The position numbers were made by a program, and so were the translations under genes. Positions 24,801 to 32,523 of a stretch of 64,000 nucleotides of DNA are shown piece by piece. Position 1 is the stretch's first letter. Every line of letters starts with the position of its first letter. Under the pieces are notes generated by a model that saw only the letters and a list, made by a program, of their open reading frames with translations, was not told the origin of the DNA and did not search any database. Source of the DNA: Lachnospiraceae bacterium (GTDB lineage Bacteria; Bacillota; Clostridia; Lachnospirales; Lachnospiraceae); the NCBI GenBank assembly GCA_017624235.1, contig JAGANL010000037.1, positions 1 to 64,000 on the forward strand. The letters run 5' to 3'.

Positions 24801-27117
24801 TCCGGCTGACGGAAAGACATATCAGCTGCAATACCGGCCTGAGCCGCTGCCGGAGGAAGAAGACGGCGGAGACGACAGTGGTGGAGACGGCAGCAGTGGA
24901 AGCGGCGGAGACGGAAGCGGTGGAAGCAGCGGAGATGGCAGCGGTAACGGAGAAGCAGAGGAGCCGATTGACCGTACCTGCAGTATTTTGCTGGATAAGG
25001 AAACACTGCTCGGAACAGGGGATAATCAGCTCGGACTGGATTTATCACCCGGTACAGCACCTGTGAAGCTGAAATATACGGCTCAGGCAATCCGAAACGA
25101 CAGCGAAGAGGCACAATACTTTTTGGATTCCGAAGAGAAAACAATTGACAGCCCTGAGATGCTGAAGAAGGGATGGCCGGTGGAGGAACCATTCAAGGTT
25201 ACCGTAGAAAATCCGGATTCGGAGGATGCAAAATATCAGTGGAAGTATGAATGGACAGACGCATCCCATAAAGAAAGCGGAGATACGTATCTGGTTTCCT
25301 GGTGTGTGATACAGGGAGATACCGTGATCCAATCCAGTGACTCTGAGACGGAAGTGGCAGACCAGTATTATGTATGGGATGTGAAGGACTATCAAACCGA
25401 AGGCAACATTCTGGAACTGTTTGTCCGAAGGAAGGGTACAGAAAGGCCGGCCGGTACAGTAGCAAGGCTGCATTCGGATCCGGTCAGTCTGCAAAAGGAG
25501 ATCGGTAAGAAATTAACGGATGTCACAGAGGTGAATGCAGAGTTCGTGCGGCTGGAGAATGGCAGCCTGATTTATGATGTGAGCTTCCAGATTCCGCCGG
25601 AACTGACCAAAGAGAACTGTAAGGGCTTTTCGATTACTCCGATGGCGCATGATGGTTCAGCGGCGTTGGGAATGGAGACAGAGCTTGTATGGGATGATCA
25701 ACTGACGGATCAGCTTCCAGTTGAAATTAAGGTTCCGGTAGAGAATAACCGGGGCAAGAGCTTCTATTTTGTCGTAAAGGCAAAGGCGCTGCTGCCGGGC
25801 GAAGCAGATTCTGAGGGAAAACAGTCATCGGTACTGAAGATTCCGAATGCTCAGCTGACTGCGCCGAAGGAGATTCAGGTACTGGTACAGCAAAGAAATG
25901 CCGATGGAAGTGAAAGATATGATTATAATCTGACAGATGCTTTCCAAAAGGACAGCAATTCTTTCCTGGCAGAAGAATATGAAGGCATGGAATATGTTTT
26001 GGAGTGGCAGCAGGACAGCAGTGTAACCGGTGCTGCAATCAAGGGGCAGCATATGGAATTGTTGGCTCCGCAGGAAACAGCTGATACAGAGCCGGAGTGT
26101 ATCTGGCAGAAGGAAACGGAAAGTAACCAGCTGACCTGGAAAGCAGATGATATACCAAACCTGCAGCAGTACGCCGGACAGGAATTGACCTTTAAGATTT
26201 TCAACAGCTCCAATGCACCGGAAACCTTCCTGCCTTCGGAAACCGTAAGCGTACCGTTCTATGTACCGTTTACACGTCTGGATGAACCAGAGCAGCTAAA
26301 GGCTAAAATTCTGGATCGGGATGGCAGTGAAATAGCAGCAGATCAGCCGGTCGCAATAGACAGCTATGGAGGCTTACAGGCAGAGATTAGCTGGAAGGTG
26401 TCGGATGATACGGAACAGACCCAACGGATCGGTAAGGTCAAAATACATGCTGTGGCAGAGAAACAGCCGGAACAGGAGGGTGGCGATGTTACCGCTCAGC
26501 CAATGTCCTTTACAATGGATTTAAACGGAAATGCCTATACTGCTTCTGATGACAGAGGGGTAGAAATAAGCTGGGATGAATTGACAGGTTTTGCCGAATC
26601 AGGCGGAAATATGCAGCTTATCCTGCAAGACATGAGTGCCGGAGAAACCCCGGAAGACCTGGCAGAGCAGAAAATCACAGTCTATATCAGTTATCTGGCC
26701 AAGACAGGTGAAGACGGAAATCCTGCATGGAAGGATTCCGAGGAATCGGAGATTTCCTGGACAATGCCGTCTGTGGATGTACAGAACGCCAATCTGATGC
26801 TGTTAGAGGATATGCTTCTGATAGAAGAGGGGTTGCTGCCGGAGGAAGAAACGGAAGTCATGGAAGAAGAAACCGAATCTGAAACTGAAGCGGGAGAAGG
26901 TACGGAGACTGAGACTGGAGGAGAGAACGGAACGGGCGGTGCAACAGAGACTGGAACGGAAGGCGCAACAGAGACGGAAACGGGAGGCGAAACAAGGCCG
27001 GATACGGAACCGGAAACCGGAGCGCCTCCGGAATCTCCGACAACGGAAGAAACGCAGGACAGTTCGGATTCGGATGAGGATGAGGAGGATGATGAACCGG
27101 ATCATGAAGTGATATAG
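15814..27117 (+). CDS. giant prepilin-headed GLUG-repeat protein, probable pilus adhesin
   Basis: 3,767 residues. Residues 1-40 are a canonical prepilin leader and helix ('REKRGFTLMEMMLVV', cleavage after Gly14, Phe+1, Glu+5). Residues 40-208 form a pilin head paralogous to the preceding gene product. Residues 209-460 are a non-repetitive domain ending in 'FSIANARHLNNMRYA', typical of the lead-in to GLUG arrays. About fifty GLUG-type units ('GGIAGxNxG', 'GGIVGxN') occupy roughly residues 580-2,510 and should form a long beta-solenoid. Ig-like segments follow, then a Gly/Ser/Asp linker near 3,015-3,050, further beta domains and an acidic Thr/Glu-rich tail from about 3,665. There is no LPXTG motif or C-terminal membrane anchor, so attachment must be through the pilin head. 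Prepilin peptidase and the pilus motor are encoded upstream. Role as a tip or shaft adhesin is inferred. Confidence 0.88.
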   Translation: MFSSLRAKLREKRGFTLMEMMLVVAITAVLGGLITAGIYGYLTIAYMTRVNDTAKTVFFAAQTYLTEQKQLGKLEKWNQTAEGYGELLTEDELKEILLANDSSLDFAAYRDKYGTNTVRYLKLDAGQGMSESDNPIYTVVKNYLNDDDLLEHTFLMEYDARTGVVRSVFYTEKADSFSYEGDRQDKANVVLRDAESLREKRQGYYGVESTSLAKTDIDLYAPKNAVLMNGERLYVKWQEANFLSPEEIRNGGLVNANEAFDDVALRSFLVYDVSVCRTSAEGEDLLFTVSGLKPSMARGSTLVEADEAAGDGIRMTYDSDTNVYQLLLDDMDHSIYETFSMEHADSLTAVSKEVQASDMLYCRISVRLDGHDTYSGESDGTSTNIESANFAGGVDRYSPTMLESDQIDVFGNGNLAEDGSAPEYGKAFSIANARHLNNMRYASADACFIQTADIDWKKPEADRSETDVCFEPLTFVTADGGAPIPPIGGMALGGLHAYRMAAEILPGARAGETSSEVFTGSFQNGYAEGQDYVISHLKIDKLTGASPEKYVGMFRQNAGTIQKLHIEDAAVRGAGLTGVVAGSNRGRIEGVRLSGCSVEAVYYAGGVTGYNYADGELEDITVDADVSAVLNPDTAVAKESADAAPAPEYGWYFGGVAGVNQGKVKKVRTAETEEHSVSGAACVGGLVGANRCGDLGILGVGKKAEVTESVNGNTVKTAGVGGTPVFGITYQNFGGISGVNEKDGSIWKCQSKQIIFLERDATDPEYIQNIGGIAGRNQGTLSGCMNEAGTAQDAMIGQLTKECVEKASQGRLPLFSGVNVGGIAGFNETDGTIADCGSSNIVAGYRNTGGIAGRNAGKLTCEAGILGIGSVLSGEERCIKGIVAATKESAGGIAGTNEIKMLQGYTNEANIFAGSLSGGIVGANGGMGAYQFTSAKTDAGYYTELLTPGFERKDAEAAIVSCENRGFVYALERYAGGITGVNLGKVESCGSTVKLDSNRWLKDLLNEEVLGKIARADCVGGMTGANFGSVTGNNLAFATTRAGVCGRDFVGGVAGLNTGAVKNIQKVLGNVWSEGMGVGGILGVNMNAESLNTIALADGMQIEGDYFVGGIIGMNITKAAENPKIENLVTQIQERQGWVRGTAYVGGILGYNTSLSAGQDMSGLFQSEVKPLIERAFQPYTPSAGGGEAEAGATVFKGCISRSDVYADRYLGGIVGYNGETSPLYIIDSINYGNVEVTPEGQTKTTDGYYFIGGITGRNSASGVIHQCINDGSVKSPSRYLGGICEVNEGYIQFCTVGKSENYRAAGITGDNSVGGLVGLNSNYVVQCTTSQYAKIKGGNNTGGIVGTNDVNGVITGDASKAKIIAGITTGGSNGECTAAGRVEGKQYTGGIAGLNQGQVELVKVDYTAFISGTVYVGGFIGSNEGTISQEAGVREEKVIRNLDNHAEKVIGQNEVGGIVGSHNADKIENCRNYGAVQLSTGQVGNVGGITGSVAENITIEKCENYGEVSGNAMGSYAGGITGLNKKGGKIKNCKNFGIAVSEKSQAGGIVGNNSGTLEECKNFGSVRGALCKDAGGQIVAVGGVAGMNTKDGKIKNCASKQNTEGLGNLRADNAVIGAYTVGGIIGYNQGTLQNTTEDTLLVTISIRTPDQKIDGSNGSYPSRIGGVIGRDTTEGTLKDFVYSGTIDVTSKGASNHQRIGGILGEIENSKFVLENCRMTGKITGYGNNGNDNGGIGGLAGVSRGKIIVYPNHDGIYTACTDGVLIEGNENVGGLVGRTEKGYGLYLKKDEASEAVKLEQIAENQDTDQNNDRFYTNLASVSGAVRVGGCYGILSDYRINTDNSTDVAFNHYRNGYQRSDGSMVGGKITPNTKPQVTCQAIGGIIGSTNNFSSAIHFSDLYNYGTIGSQNMGGVGAERIGGLIGSSNGGNEKRLDDCANYGLIESTAQYTGGIFGAASQMTISDSYNCGEIIAYSGAGKIGGIIGGMKDKPFWLTIRNCENRAKISTKWQKRQEDTRVGGVAGFVTGTTEITACRNQGEMVLPNAARCGGIVGYVEATGNAAEGTTIQNCENAAPMKECAQQTGGIAGEIYGSWKSSKLEFHGNVNKGEIGAKWRSGGLIGRLEAEGGNAKNWTIKDCRNEGDIYPHLAGDNYQGWLHEHGGCIGYMKTNARIQNLVNTGDMIIDQSLCKGQKPLTNVHDLGGIVGRLTGSSYSTDVNLYQCINKGEICVRKVGDLSGTVCEIGGIVGGIDGRCEKAAVLYQCRNQGAIRIQELGILKGKCASESGRDVAETGLHNIGGIVGKAGGNVLEMKSCVNEAEINVSDYTASDVKNIGGIVGNLRAKGKLLYCTNQASVVTDSKTAHGGSNVGGIAGLSSGLVYACSTENPSGEKGRIIGKTAVGGIVGTADGNISKLAAYKSESGDSLDLVENVFDVSGMQMAGGIVGQQKGATIMSAVNSDGVTITLLDGAADQKETCAGGIVGMAATVGNGVLVNCYNFGEVRFEADAERYLGGLVGYRDGTGQKKAVSVKDSFYLQDSSYDRIAQSLPDASFQPDKQCLAIGNEPVRYKDGKYIVNGGLDAEDQVFGLLQGESLNTPERYRWSQNAYETMYNTLHGEMPADSSKWADQKSVMREIMSVYDRYKLPVPETEGVISGEVYDYTLQVTKMPGFCDKLKLWLYSGEFTKEQIEQAANSDTTGGPLPIMGPVEQAVTMDGQLVNIGFQVSDLSQYIGRPVKVALQAVGVSDKLTDDSQIVYTNDSDIRVVEEFIIMPPLVTPDIEMISQEEVTKINFRIKNWAEYQKSAGEIYAAIRDNTNTKDQRIYEKLVNGLLRFEVVDHYNSNQNGNQSSKKETHVISPSDIDEQGYFTIDYANSPTFLANRSALQWHYWETKAIAAHSIQGGSQDAAYWSVNRQDVENVSPPLYRYTASKVGTCKFQIKDRVPLEPPTELSFEYMGGMDADGASDAVEDTPSYLLRFTRSISPQEAIDYYLITVQNPADGKTYQLQYRPEPLPEEEDGGDDSGGDGSSGSGGDGSGGSSGDGSGNGEAEEPIDRTCSILLDKETLLGTGDNQLGLDLSPGTAPVKLKYTAQAIRNDSEEAQYFLDSEEKTIDSPEMLKKGWPVEEPFKVTVENPDSEDAKYQWKYEWTDASHKESGDTYLVSWCVIQGDTVIQSSDSETEVADQYYVWDVKDYQTEGNILELFVRRKGTERPAGTVARLHSDPVSLQKEIGKKLTDVTEVNAEFVRLENGSLIYDVSFQIPPELTKENCKGFSITPMAHDGSAALGMETELVWDDQLTDQLPVEIKVPVENNRGKSFYFVVKAKALLPGEADSEGKQSSVLKIPNAQLTAPKEIQVLVQQRNADGSERYDYNLTDAFQKDSNSFLAEEYEGMEYVLEWQQDSSVTGAAIKGQHMELLAPQETADTEPECIWQKETESNQLTWKADDIPNLQQYAGQELTFKIFNSSNAPETFLPSETVSVPFYVPFTRLDEPEQLKAKILDRDGSEIAADQPVAIDSYGGLQAEISWKVSDDTEQTQRIGKVKIHAVAEKQPEQEGGDVTAQPMSFTMDLNGNAYTASDDRGVEISWDELTGFAESGGNMQLILQDMSAGETPEDLAEQKITVYISYLAKTGEDGNPAWKDSEESEISWTMPSVDVQNANLMLLEDMLLIEEGLLPEEETEVMEEETESETEAGEGTETETGGENGTGGATETGTEGATETETGGETRPDTEPETGAPPESPTTEETQDSSDSDEDEEDDEPDHEVI
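17540..23370 (+). repeat. array of about fifty GLUG-type repeats inside the giant protein
   Basis: Hand counting gives 51 occurrences of a GG[IVL]xG core, most followed by Asn and a short turn, spaced about 30-50 residues apart. Examples are 'FGGVAGVNQG', 'VGGIAGFNETDG', 'TGGIVGTNDVNG' and 'AGGIVGNNSG'. Units in the second half more often replace the Asn and add Cys in 'ENC' or 'KNC'. The repeats are protein-level; DNA copies have diverged, so this is not a recent tandem expansion. Confidence 0.85.
24856..24957 (+). repeat. low-complexity Gly/Ser/Asp linker sequence
   Basis: GGAGACGGCAGC-like units repeat imperfectly and encode a flexible 'GGDGSGGSSGDGSG' linker in the giant protein. This is the only recent-looking tandem repeat in the gene and a candidate for length variation between strains. 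Confidence 0.7.
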
Positions 27118-27159
27118 CTAAAATATTTGCAGGCATTACAGTGGTATATACTCAATCAT

Positions 27160-27184
27160 GGGACTGGTCAGTTAGACCAGTCCC
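27160..27184. terminator. ten-pair hairpin between convergent genes
   Basis: GGGACTGGTC, loop AGTTA, GACCAGTCCC: a perfect ten-base stem located after the giant gene and spanning the stop codon of the convergent AEC transporter gene. No T-run follows on either strand, so termination in both directions is possible but not certain. Confidence 0.5.
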
Positions 27185-28134
27185 ATTGTTCTGAGTAAGA
27201 AAATCCATCCGGTCAGTGTAACAGAGGAAAGAAGGGTCGTCAGTACGACGATGCTGGAGGTCAGCACTTCGTCATTTCCCATGTTCTTGGCCATGATATA
27301 GCAGCTTACCGTCGTCGGAGAACCGAGCATGACCAGGATTGCGACCATCTCGCTGCCGGAAAAGCCAAGCCTGAGGGCAAAGGGAAAGAACAGTGCCGGG
27401 ATGCCGATCAGCTTTAAAAAGGAAGCGGCAATCGTCGGCTTAATCTTGGCCAGTGCCTTTTTCCCCTCAAAGCCTGCCCCAATCGAGAGCAGGGCAATGG
27501 GAGTTGCCGTTGCGGCTACATTGGTGATGGCCTTTAACGGAATGGGCGGGATGGTAATGTCAAGCAGCGAAAATGGCAGTCCGGCAAAGATACCGAGAAT
27601 AATCGGATTGGTAATAATGTTGAAAAGAGTAGCCTTTAACAGGCTGCTTTTTTTTGCCTGCGGCAGGTCGGAAGAGGAATAGCGGGCACATACCGTCAGG
27701 ATAATCACGGAATAGATATTGTAAAGCGGTACGGCAGATACGATCATAAGCGGAGCCATGCCGGAATCGCCATAGATGTTCTGTACAAAGGCAATGCCGA
27801 GAATCGCGGCAGAACCACGGGCAGAAGCCTGGGCAAAGGCTCCGATCATAGAGCGGTCTTTGAGAAAAAGCCTTGCTAAAATCCATACTCCAAGGAACAT
27901 ACAGGTCGTGGCGAGCATACAGAAGGATACAAATTTGCCGCTGAAGGCAGAACGGATATCCGTTGTTGCAATGTCGTGGAATAAAAGAAGCGGCAAAGCT
28001 ACCTTAAAGACATATTTATCTGCTACCTTTAAAAATTCCTGATTGAACAGATGCACCTGCATCAGAATCCAGCCCAGTAAAATGATGAGAAATACGGGCA
28101 TGGTTGCATTTAAGCTGAAAAGAAAATGACTCAT
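27172..28134 (-). CDS. AEC-family (auxin efflux carrier) transporter
   Basis: 320 residues with about ten hydrophobic segments in two five-helix halves, starting 'FSLNATMPVFLIILLGWIL'. The central 'LFNIITNPIILGIFAGLPF' with its Asn-Pro crossover motif and the C-terminal 'MVAILVMLGSPTTVSCYIM' are typical of the AEC family, which exports or imports organic acids and related small molecules. The ribosome site GGAGGA lies eight bases upstream of the ATG. The substrate cannot be read from the sequence. It is divergent from the arabinan operon with a 263-base gap. Confidence 0.88.
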   Translation of the reverse strand: MSHFLFSLNATMPVFLIILLGWILMQVHLFNQEFLKVADKYVFKVALPLLLFHDIATTDIRSAFSGKFVSFCMLATTCMFLGVWILARLFLKDRSMIGAFAQASARGSAAILGIAFVQNIYGDSGMAPLMIVSAVPLYNIYSVIILTVCARYSSSDLPQAKKSSLLKATLFNIITNPIILGIFAGLPFSLLDITIPPIPLKAITNVAATATPIALLSIGAGFEGKKALAKIKPTIAASFLKLIGIPALFFPFALRLGFSGSEMVAILVMLGSPTTVSCYIMAKNMGNDEVLTSSIVVLTTLLSSVTLTGWIFLLRTMGLV

Positions 28135-28258
28135 ATTTGATTCTCCTCCGATTTTTAATTATATCTCTTTCAGAAGTAAAAAACCAGACGGGATTTGTGC
28201 ATTTTGTCCAAGAAAGAGCCTGTCAGGTCATCACTATTCATAAAGTTGAAAAACCATA

Positions 28259-28287
28259 TTGCCAAAACAGGAAGAAAAGTCTATAAT
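28259..28287 (+). promoter_or_regulatory. sigma-A promoter of the arabinan operon
   Basis: TTGCCA, 17 bases, TATAAT: five of six and six of six matches to consensus at ideal spacing, about 110 bases upstream of the first GH43 gene. The long AT-rich leader between it and the gene leaves room for regulation, but no riboswitch or cre-like site was recognised with confidence. Confidence 0.75.
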
Positions 28288-28397
28288 TTAGAATATACTA
28301 AAATAATTTAATGATAATTGAACTGATAAATGTTTACATAATGGAAAAGTGGGTTTGACGTTGTTTTATGTGAACATGCAAAGCACAGGAAAGGAAC

Positions 28398-29366
28398 ATG
28401 GTAACAGGAATGAGTGAAAAAGAATTAAAGTACAATGAACCTTGGATTTTGCAGAGAGCGGATCCGTATGTATACAAGCACACGGACGGCTTTTATTACT
28501 TTACAGCGTCAGTACCGGCATATGACCGGATCGCGCTGCGCAGGTCAAAAACACTGGCAGGGCTGGCAGAAGCAGAAGAAGTGACCGTTTGGACAAAGCA
28601 CGAAAGCGGTATTATGAGCATCCATATCTGGGCGCCGGAGCTGCATTATCTGGATGGCAGGTGGTATATCTACTATGCAGGCGGTGATAAGGATGATATC
28701 TGGGCCATCCGTCCCTATGTACTGGAATGTACAGACGAGGATCCGATGACCGGAACCTGGGTAGAAAAAGGAAAGATGGGACGTGCGGATGAGGATGAAT
28801 TTTCTTTTGAAGCATTTTCTCTGGATGGCACTGTCTTTGAGAATCAGGGAAAGCACTATTATGTCTGGGCTGAGAAGGTTGGTGTAGGCAGACAGATCAG
28901 CAACCTTTATATCGGAGAGCTGGAAACACCGTATAAATTAAAGACAGTCCAGGTGCTTTTGACAACACCGGATTATGATTGGGAAAGAGTTGGATTCTGG
29001 GTAAATGAGGGCCCGGCAGTGATTAAGAGAAACGGAAAGATTTTCCTGACCTTTTCTGCATCCGAGACAGGGGCCGCTTACTGCATGGGTATGCTGACTG
29101 CGGATGAGGATTCGGATTTACTGGATCCGCTTTCCTGGAAAAAGGAGCGTTATCCGGTTTTAAAGACGGACGAGAGTCTGGAAATTTACGGTCCGGGGCA
29201 CAATTCCTTTACGGTGGATGAAGAGGGCAATGATATTATGGTTTACCATGCCAGAAAGGAAAAGGAAATTGTCGGAGATCCGTTATACAATCCAAACCGT
29301 CATGCAATGCTGATGAAGATTATCTGGGATGAGAACGGTCGTCCGGTCTTTTCTTATCATGGTTAG
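28398..29366 (+). CDS. GH43 alpha-L-arabinofuranosidase (exo-acting, cytoplasmic)
   Basis: 322 residues forming a single five-bladed propeller without a signal peptide. Catalytic positions of GH43 are visible: general base Asp in 'RADPYVY', pKa-modulating Asp in 'SLDGTVFE' and general acid Glu in 'VNEGPAV'. The closest type I recognise is subfamily 26, exo-acting arabinofuranosidases that remove arabinose from arabinan oligosaccharides. Lack of a leader suggests it works on imported oligosaccharides. It is first in an operon with two secreted GH43 lipoproteins and a GH51 enzyme. AGGA lies seven bases before the chosen ATG; a second ATG follows four codons later. Confidence 0.85.
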   Translation: MVTGMSEKELKYNEPWILQRADPYVYKHTDGFYYFTASVPAYDRIALRRSKTLAGLAEAEEVTVWTKHESGIMSIHIWAPELHYLDGRWYIYYAGGDKDDIWAIRPYVLECTDEDPMTGTWVEKGKMGRADEDEFSFEAFSLDGTVFENQGKHYYVWAEKVGVGRQISNLYIGELETPYKLKTVQVLLTTPDYDWERVGFWVNEGPAVIKRNGKIFLTFSASETGAAYCMGMLTADEDSDLLDPLSWKKERYPVLKTDESLEIYGPGHNSFTVDEEGNDIMVYHARKEKEIVGDPLYNPNRHAMLMKIIWDENGRPVFSYHG

Positions 29367-29413
29367 AAACGGCAAATATGTGCAGCTCAAAGCCTGCAGG
29401 AAGTGGAAAGGGC

Positions 29414-30922
29414 ATGGTAATTGGAATGAAAAAGAAGGGACAAATGGTAAAGCGATTGGGGGCGCTGCTTCTGACAGCCGCAGTGACTCTTTCCGTGGCT
29501 GCCTGTGGTCAGGAAACCTTTGACAATATTCCGCTGAAGGCAGAGCCGGATGTGGAGATTTCTTTTCGGGATGTTTCCGTGCATGATCCTTCGGTCGTGA
29601 AATATGAGGATACCTATTATATTTTTGGTTCCCATCTGGCAGCAGCCAAGTCGACGGATCTGATGAACTGGGAAATGATAGGCAGCGGTGTAAACCGGGG
29701 AAACCCCATCATCAACAATCCGCTGGAGGAAATGAAGGAGGCTTTTCAGTGGGCAAAGACGACGACCTTCTGGGCGCCGGAGGTCATTCAGCTTCCCGAT
29801 GGAAAATTCTATATGTATTACTGTAATTGCGAGGGCAGTTCACCGCTTTCCTGCATGGGACTTGCGGTTTCGGACAATATCGAGGGTCCGTATCAGGATT
29901 TGGGAATCTTTTTAAAATCCGGCATGACAACGGAGCCAAGTGAGGATGGAGACACCTATGATGCAACCAGACAGCCCAACGTAGTAGACCCGTGTGTGTT
30001 CTATGATAAGGACGGACGGCTGTGGATGATGTATGGTTCCTATTCCGGCGGCATCTTTGTTCTGGAGCTGGATGAAACGACGGGGCTTCCGCTGGAGAAA
30101 GGCTACGGCAAGAAGATTCTTGGAGAAAACCATCTTCGCATCGAGGGCGCCTATGTACAGTATAATCCGCAGACGGACTATTACTATATGTTCTTATCCT
30201 TCGGAGGCCTGGCATCGGATGGCGGCTACAACATTCGGGTCTGCCGTTCCAGCACACCGGACGGTCCGTATTACGACAGCATGGGAAATGACATGATTGA
30301 CTGTAAGGGTCCGGCAGGTAGCTTTTTTGATGACGAGGCAGCCGGGCAGTATGGTGTGAAGCTGATGGGCAATTATAGATGGACCTGGCATGAGGGAGAG
30401 AACGGCAAGACCAGAGAGGGCTATATTTCACCGGGACATAACTCTACGATTTACGAGGAAGAGAGCGGAAAGTACTTCATCCTCTTTCATTCCCGTTTTG
30501 AGAAGAGCGGAGAATCCCATCAGGTCAGAGTACACCAGATGTTCTTTAATGAAGATGGCTGGCCGGTGATTGCACCATACCGGTATGCCGGGGAAACGAT
30601 TGGTTCTTATGAGAAGAAGGATGTGGCCGGAGTCTATAAGTTCGTAAAACACGGACGGCAGATTACGACACAGTTAAAGGAATCGGTAGATATTACGCTT
30701 TACAGCAACGGCAAGGTGGCAGGTGCCTATACGGGAACCTGGAAGCTGACCGGAGATAACCAGATTGAGCTGACCCTGAACGATGAACAGACCTATAAGG
30801 GAGTATTCGTAAAGCAGTACGATGAGTTTGGCAAAAAGTACGTGATGGGCTTTACGGCCTTGTCCGAGGATGGAATTGCCGTTATGGGTTCCGGTCTTGC
30901 GGCGATTGACAGTCTGGAATAG
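29414..30922 (+). CDS. GH43 endo-arabinanase-like lipoprotein (first copy)
   Basis: A signal peptide ends in the lipobox 'SVAAC', so the protein is anchored outside the membrane. The GH43 propeller shows 'SVHDPSV' (base), 'NVVDPCVFYD' (pKa modulator) and 'RIEGAYV' (acid), together with 'FWAPEV' and 'YGSYSGGIF' typical of arabinan endo-1,5-alpha-L-arabinosidases. A C-terminal beta-barrel domain ('GVYKFVKHG', 'GAYTGTWKLTGDNQ') matches the extra domain of two-domain arabinanases such as Bacillus AbnB. The start is taken at 29,414; ATG 29,426 is also possible. It would cut arabinan at the cell surface to feed the rest of the operon. Confidence 0.87.
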   Translation: MVIGMKKKGQMVKRLGALLLTAAVTLSVAACGQETFDNIPLKAEPDVEISFRDVSVHDPSVVKYEDTYYIFGSHLAAAKSTDLMNWEMIGSGVNRGNPIINNPLEEMKEAFQWAKTTTFWAPEVIQLPDGKFYMYYCNCEGSSPLSCMGLAVSDNIEGPYQDLGIFLKSGMTTEPSEDGDTYDATRQPNVVDPCVFYDKDGRLWMMYGSYSGGIFVLELDETTGLPLEKGYGKKILGENHLRIEGAYVQYNPQTDYYYMFLSFGGLASDGGYNIRVCRSSTPDGPYYDSMGNDMIDCKGPAGSFFDDEAAGQYGVKLMGNYRWTWHEGENGKTREGYISPGHNSTIYEEESGKYFILFHSRFEKSGESHQVRVHQMFFNEDGWPVIAPYRYAGETIGSYEKKDVAGVYKFVKHGRQITTQLKESVDITLYSNGKVAGAYTGTWKLTGDNQIELTLNDEQTYKGVFVKQYDEFGKKYVMGFTALSEDGIAVMGSGLAAIDSLE

Positions 30923-30949
30923 AAAGTAGAGCAGGAGGGGAAAAAAGGT

Positions 30950-32485
30950 ATGAAACGAAAAATGACGGCCGCTGCATTATGTGCAGCGCTGTGTGCAGGA
31001 TATCTTGCAGGCTGTGGAAGCAGTGTGAGCGAGACACCTGTGGAGGAAGTGAAGAAGGGCGGCTTTACCGTCAGTGCTTCGGTACATGATCCCTCCATTA
31101 TTGCAGGAGAGGACGGCAAATATTATATTTTCGGTTCTCATATGGAGGCGGCTGTCTCCGAGAATCTGAGGGATTGGACAAGCTTTGCATCCGGTGTGGA
31201 TGCGGACAATCCGCTGTTTGACAATCTGTTTGACGGTGTGGAGGACGGTGATCCGGCGGCCTTTGCCTACGTCGGACGAAATGATGAGGACTGGTACAGC
31301 GTGTGGGCGCCGGATGTCATCTACAATAAAGCAATGGGAAAGTATGTGATGTACTTTTGTACCACATCCTCCTTTATCAAGTCCAATATCTGCTTTGCGA
31401 CAGCCGATGACATCAAAGGACCTTACACCTATCAGGGTACGATTCTGTATTCCGGCATGAACAGTAAAAAGCTGGGAGAGAAGACCGATATTTATGATTA
31501 TATTGGGGAAAAAGACCTGAAAAACTATACGAAAACAGGTCAGTTCAACAATTCTGAATATCCCAACTGCATCGACCCGACGGTCTTTTATGATGCGGAC
31601 GGCAGAATGTGGATGACCTACGGTTCCTGGTCGGGCGGTATCTTTTTACTGGAGTTAGACGAACAGACCGGATATCCGATTCATCCGAAGCAGAGTGATG
31701 CGGATGCAGAAATTGATGTGTATTATGGGAAACATTTAATCGGCGGTCTGCACAATTCCGTGGAAGGGCCTTATATTCTTTACGACCCGGTGAGCGAATA
31801 TTATTATCTGTTCGTATCCTATGGTTCTTTGACCAGCGACGGCGGTTACCAGATTCGCCTGTTCCGTTCCAGGCAGGTGGATGGAACCTATACGGATGCA
31901 GCGGGAGAGACGCTTGGTGACGCGGTAGATCACTCGGAATATGGTCTGAAAATGATGGGGAATTATACCTTCCCAAGCCTGACCTATACCTATAAGGCAC
32001 CGGGACACAATTCTGCCTTTATCGATGCGGACGGTAAAATGTATCTGGTACATCATCAGCGCTTTGACGATGGGACAGAGTATCATGAGCCGCGTGTGCA
32101 CCAGATGTTCCGTACAAAGGATGGCTGGCTGGTGGCAGCGCCGTTTGCAACAGCAGGGGAAACCTTAAAGGAAGACGGTTACGCGCAGAAAGAGGTGTTG
32201 GGAACTTACTATTATGTCAATCATGGAACTGATATTGGCAAGACAGTGCATGCGTGTCAGAAAATCGTATTTGAGAAAGACGGTACTGTCACAGGCGATG
32301 TGACAGGGAGCTATGAACTGGAAAAGGGTACGCCATATGTGACAGTGACGTTAGGTGACCAGACCTTTCACGGTGTGATGATTCAGATGGAGGACGAAGC
32401 CGGAAATCCGGTTATGTGCTTTAGTGCCTGTGGCACGACTGCAGGCAGCAGCAACGAAACAGTCTGGGGCGTTCATTATCAGTAA
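30950..32485 (+). CDS. GH43 endo-arabinanase-like lipoprotein (second copy)
   Basis: 511 residues with lipobox 'YLAGC' after a short signal peptide. The propeller carries 'SVHDPSI', 'CIDPTVFYD' and 'SVEGPYI' as the three catalytic positions, plus 'VWAPDV' and 'YGSWSGGIF'. A C-terminal domain ('[13 protein letters not shown]') matches that of the preceding protein. The two are clear paralogues from a duplication, but inserted loops near residues 85-110 and 165-190 differ, so they may prefer linear versus branched arabinan. AGGAGGGG precedes the ATG. Third gene of the operon. Confidence 0.87.
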   Translation: MKRKMTAAALCAALCAGYLAGCGSSVSETPVEEVKKGGFTVSASVHDPSIIAGEDGKYYIFGSHMEAAVSENLRDWTSFASGVDADNPLFDNLFDGVEDGDPAAFAYVGRNDEDWYSVWAPDVIYNKAMGKYVMYFCTTSSFIKSNICFATADDIKGPYTYQGTILYSGMNSKKLGEKTDIYDYIGEKDLKNYTKTGQFNNSEYPNCIDPTVFYDADGRMWMTYGSWSGGIFLLELDEQTGYPIHPKQSDADAEIDVYYGKHLIGGLHNSVEGPYILYDPVSEYYYLFVSYGSLTSDGGYQIRLFRSRQVDGTYTDAAGETLGDAVDHSEYGLKMMGNYTFPSLTYTYKAPGHNSAFIDADGKMYLVHHQRFDDGTEYHEPRVHQMFRTKDGWLVAAPFATAGETLKEDGYAQKEVLGTYYYVNHGTDIGKTVHACQKIVFEKDGTVTGDVTGSYELEKGTPYVTVTLGDQTFHGVMIQMEDEAGNPVMCFSACGTTAGSSNETVWGVHYQ

Positions 32486-32523
32486 AGGAATTTTATAGAA
32501 TAAAAGAAAGGAAGAGCAGTAAT

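Noticed and set aside
26815..27117. Sortase anchoring of the giant protein, suggested by the Thr/Glu-rich C-terminal tail.
   Set aside because: There is no LPXTG-like motif, hydrophobic helix or basic end; the tail finishes in acidic residues.
6065..27184. The tRNA-Arg gene next to the pilus locus as an integration site of a genomic island.
   Set aside because: No integrase gene and no second copy of the tRNA 3' end were found at the far side of the locus.
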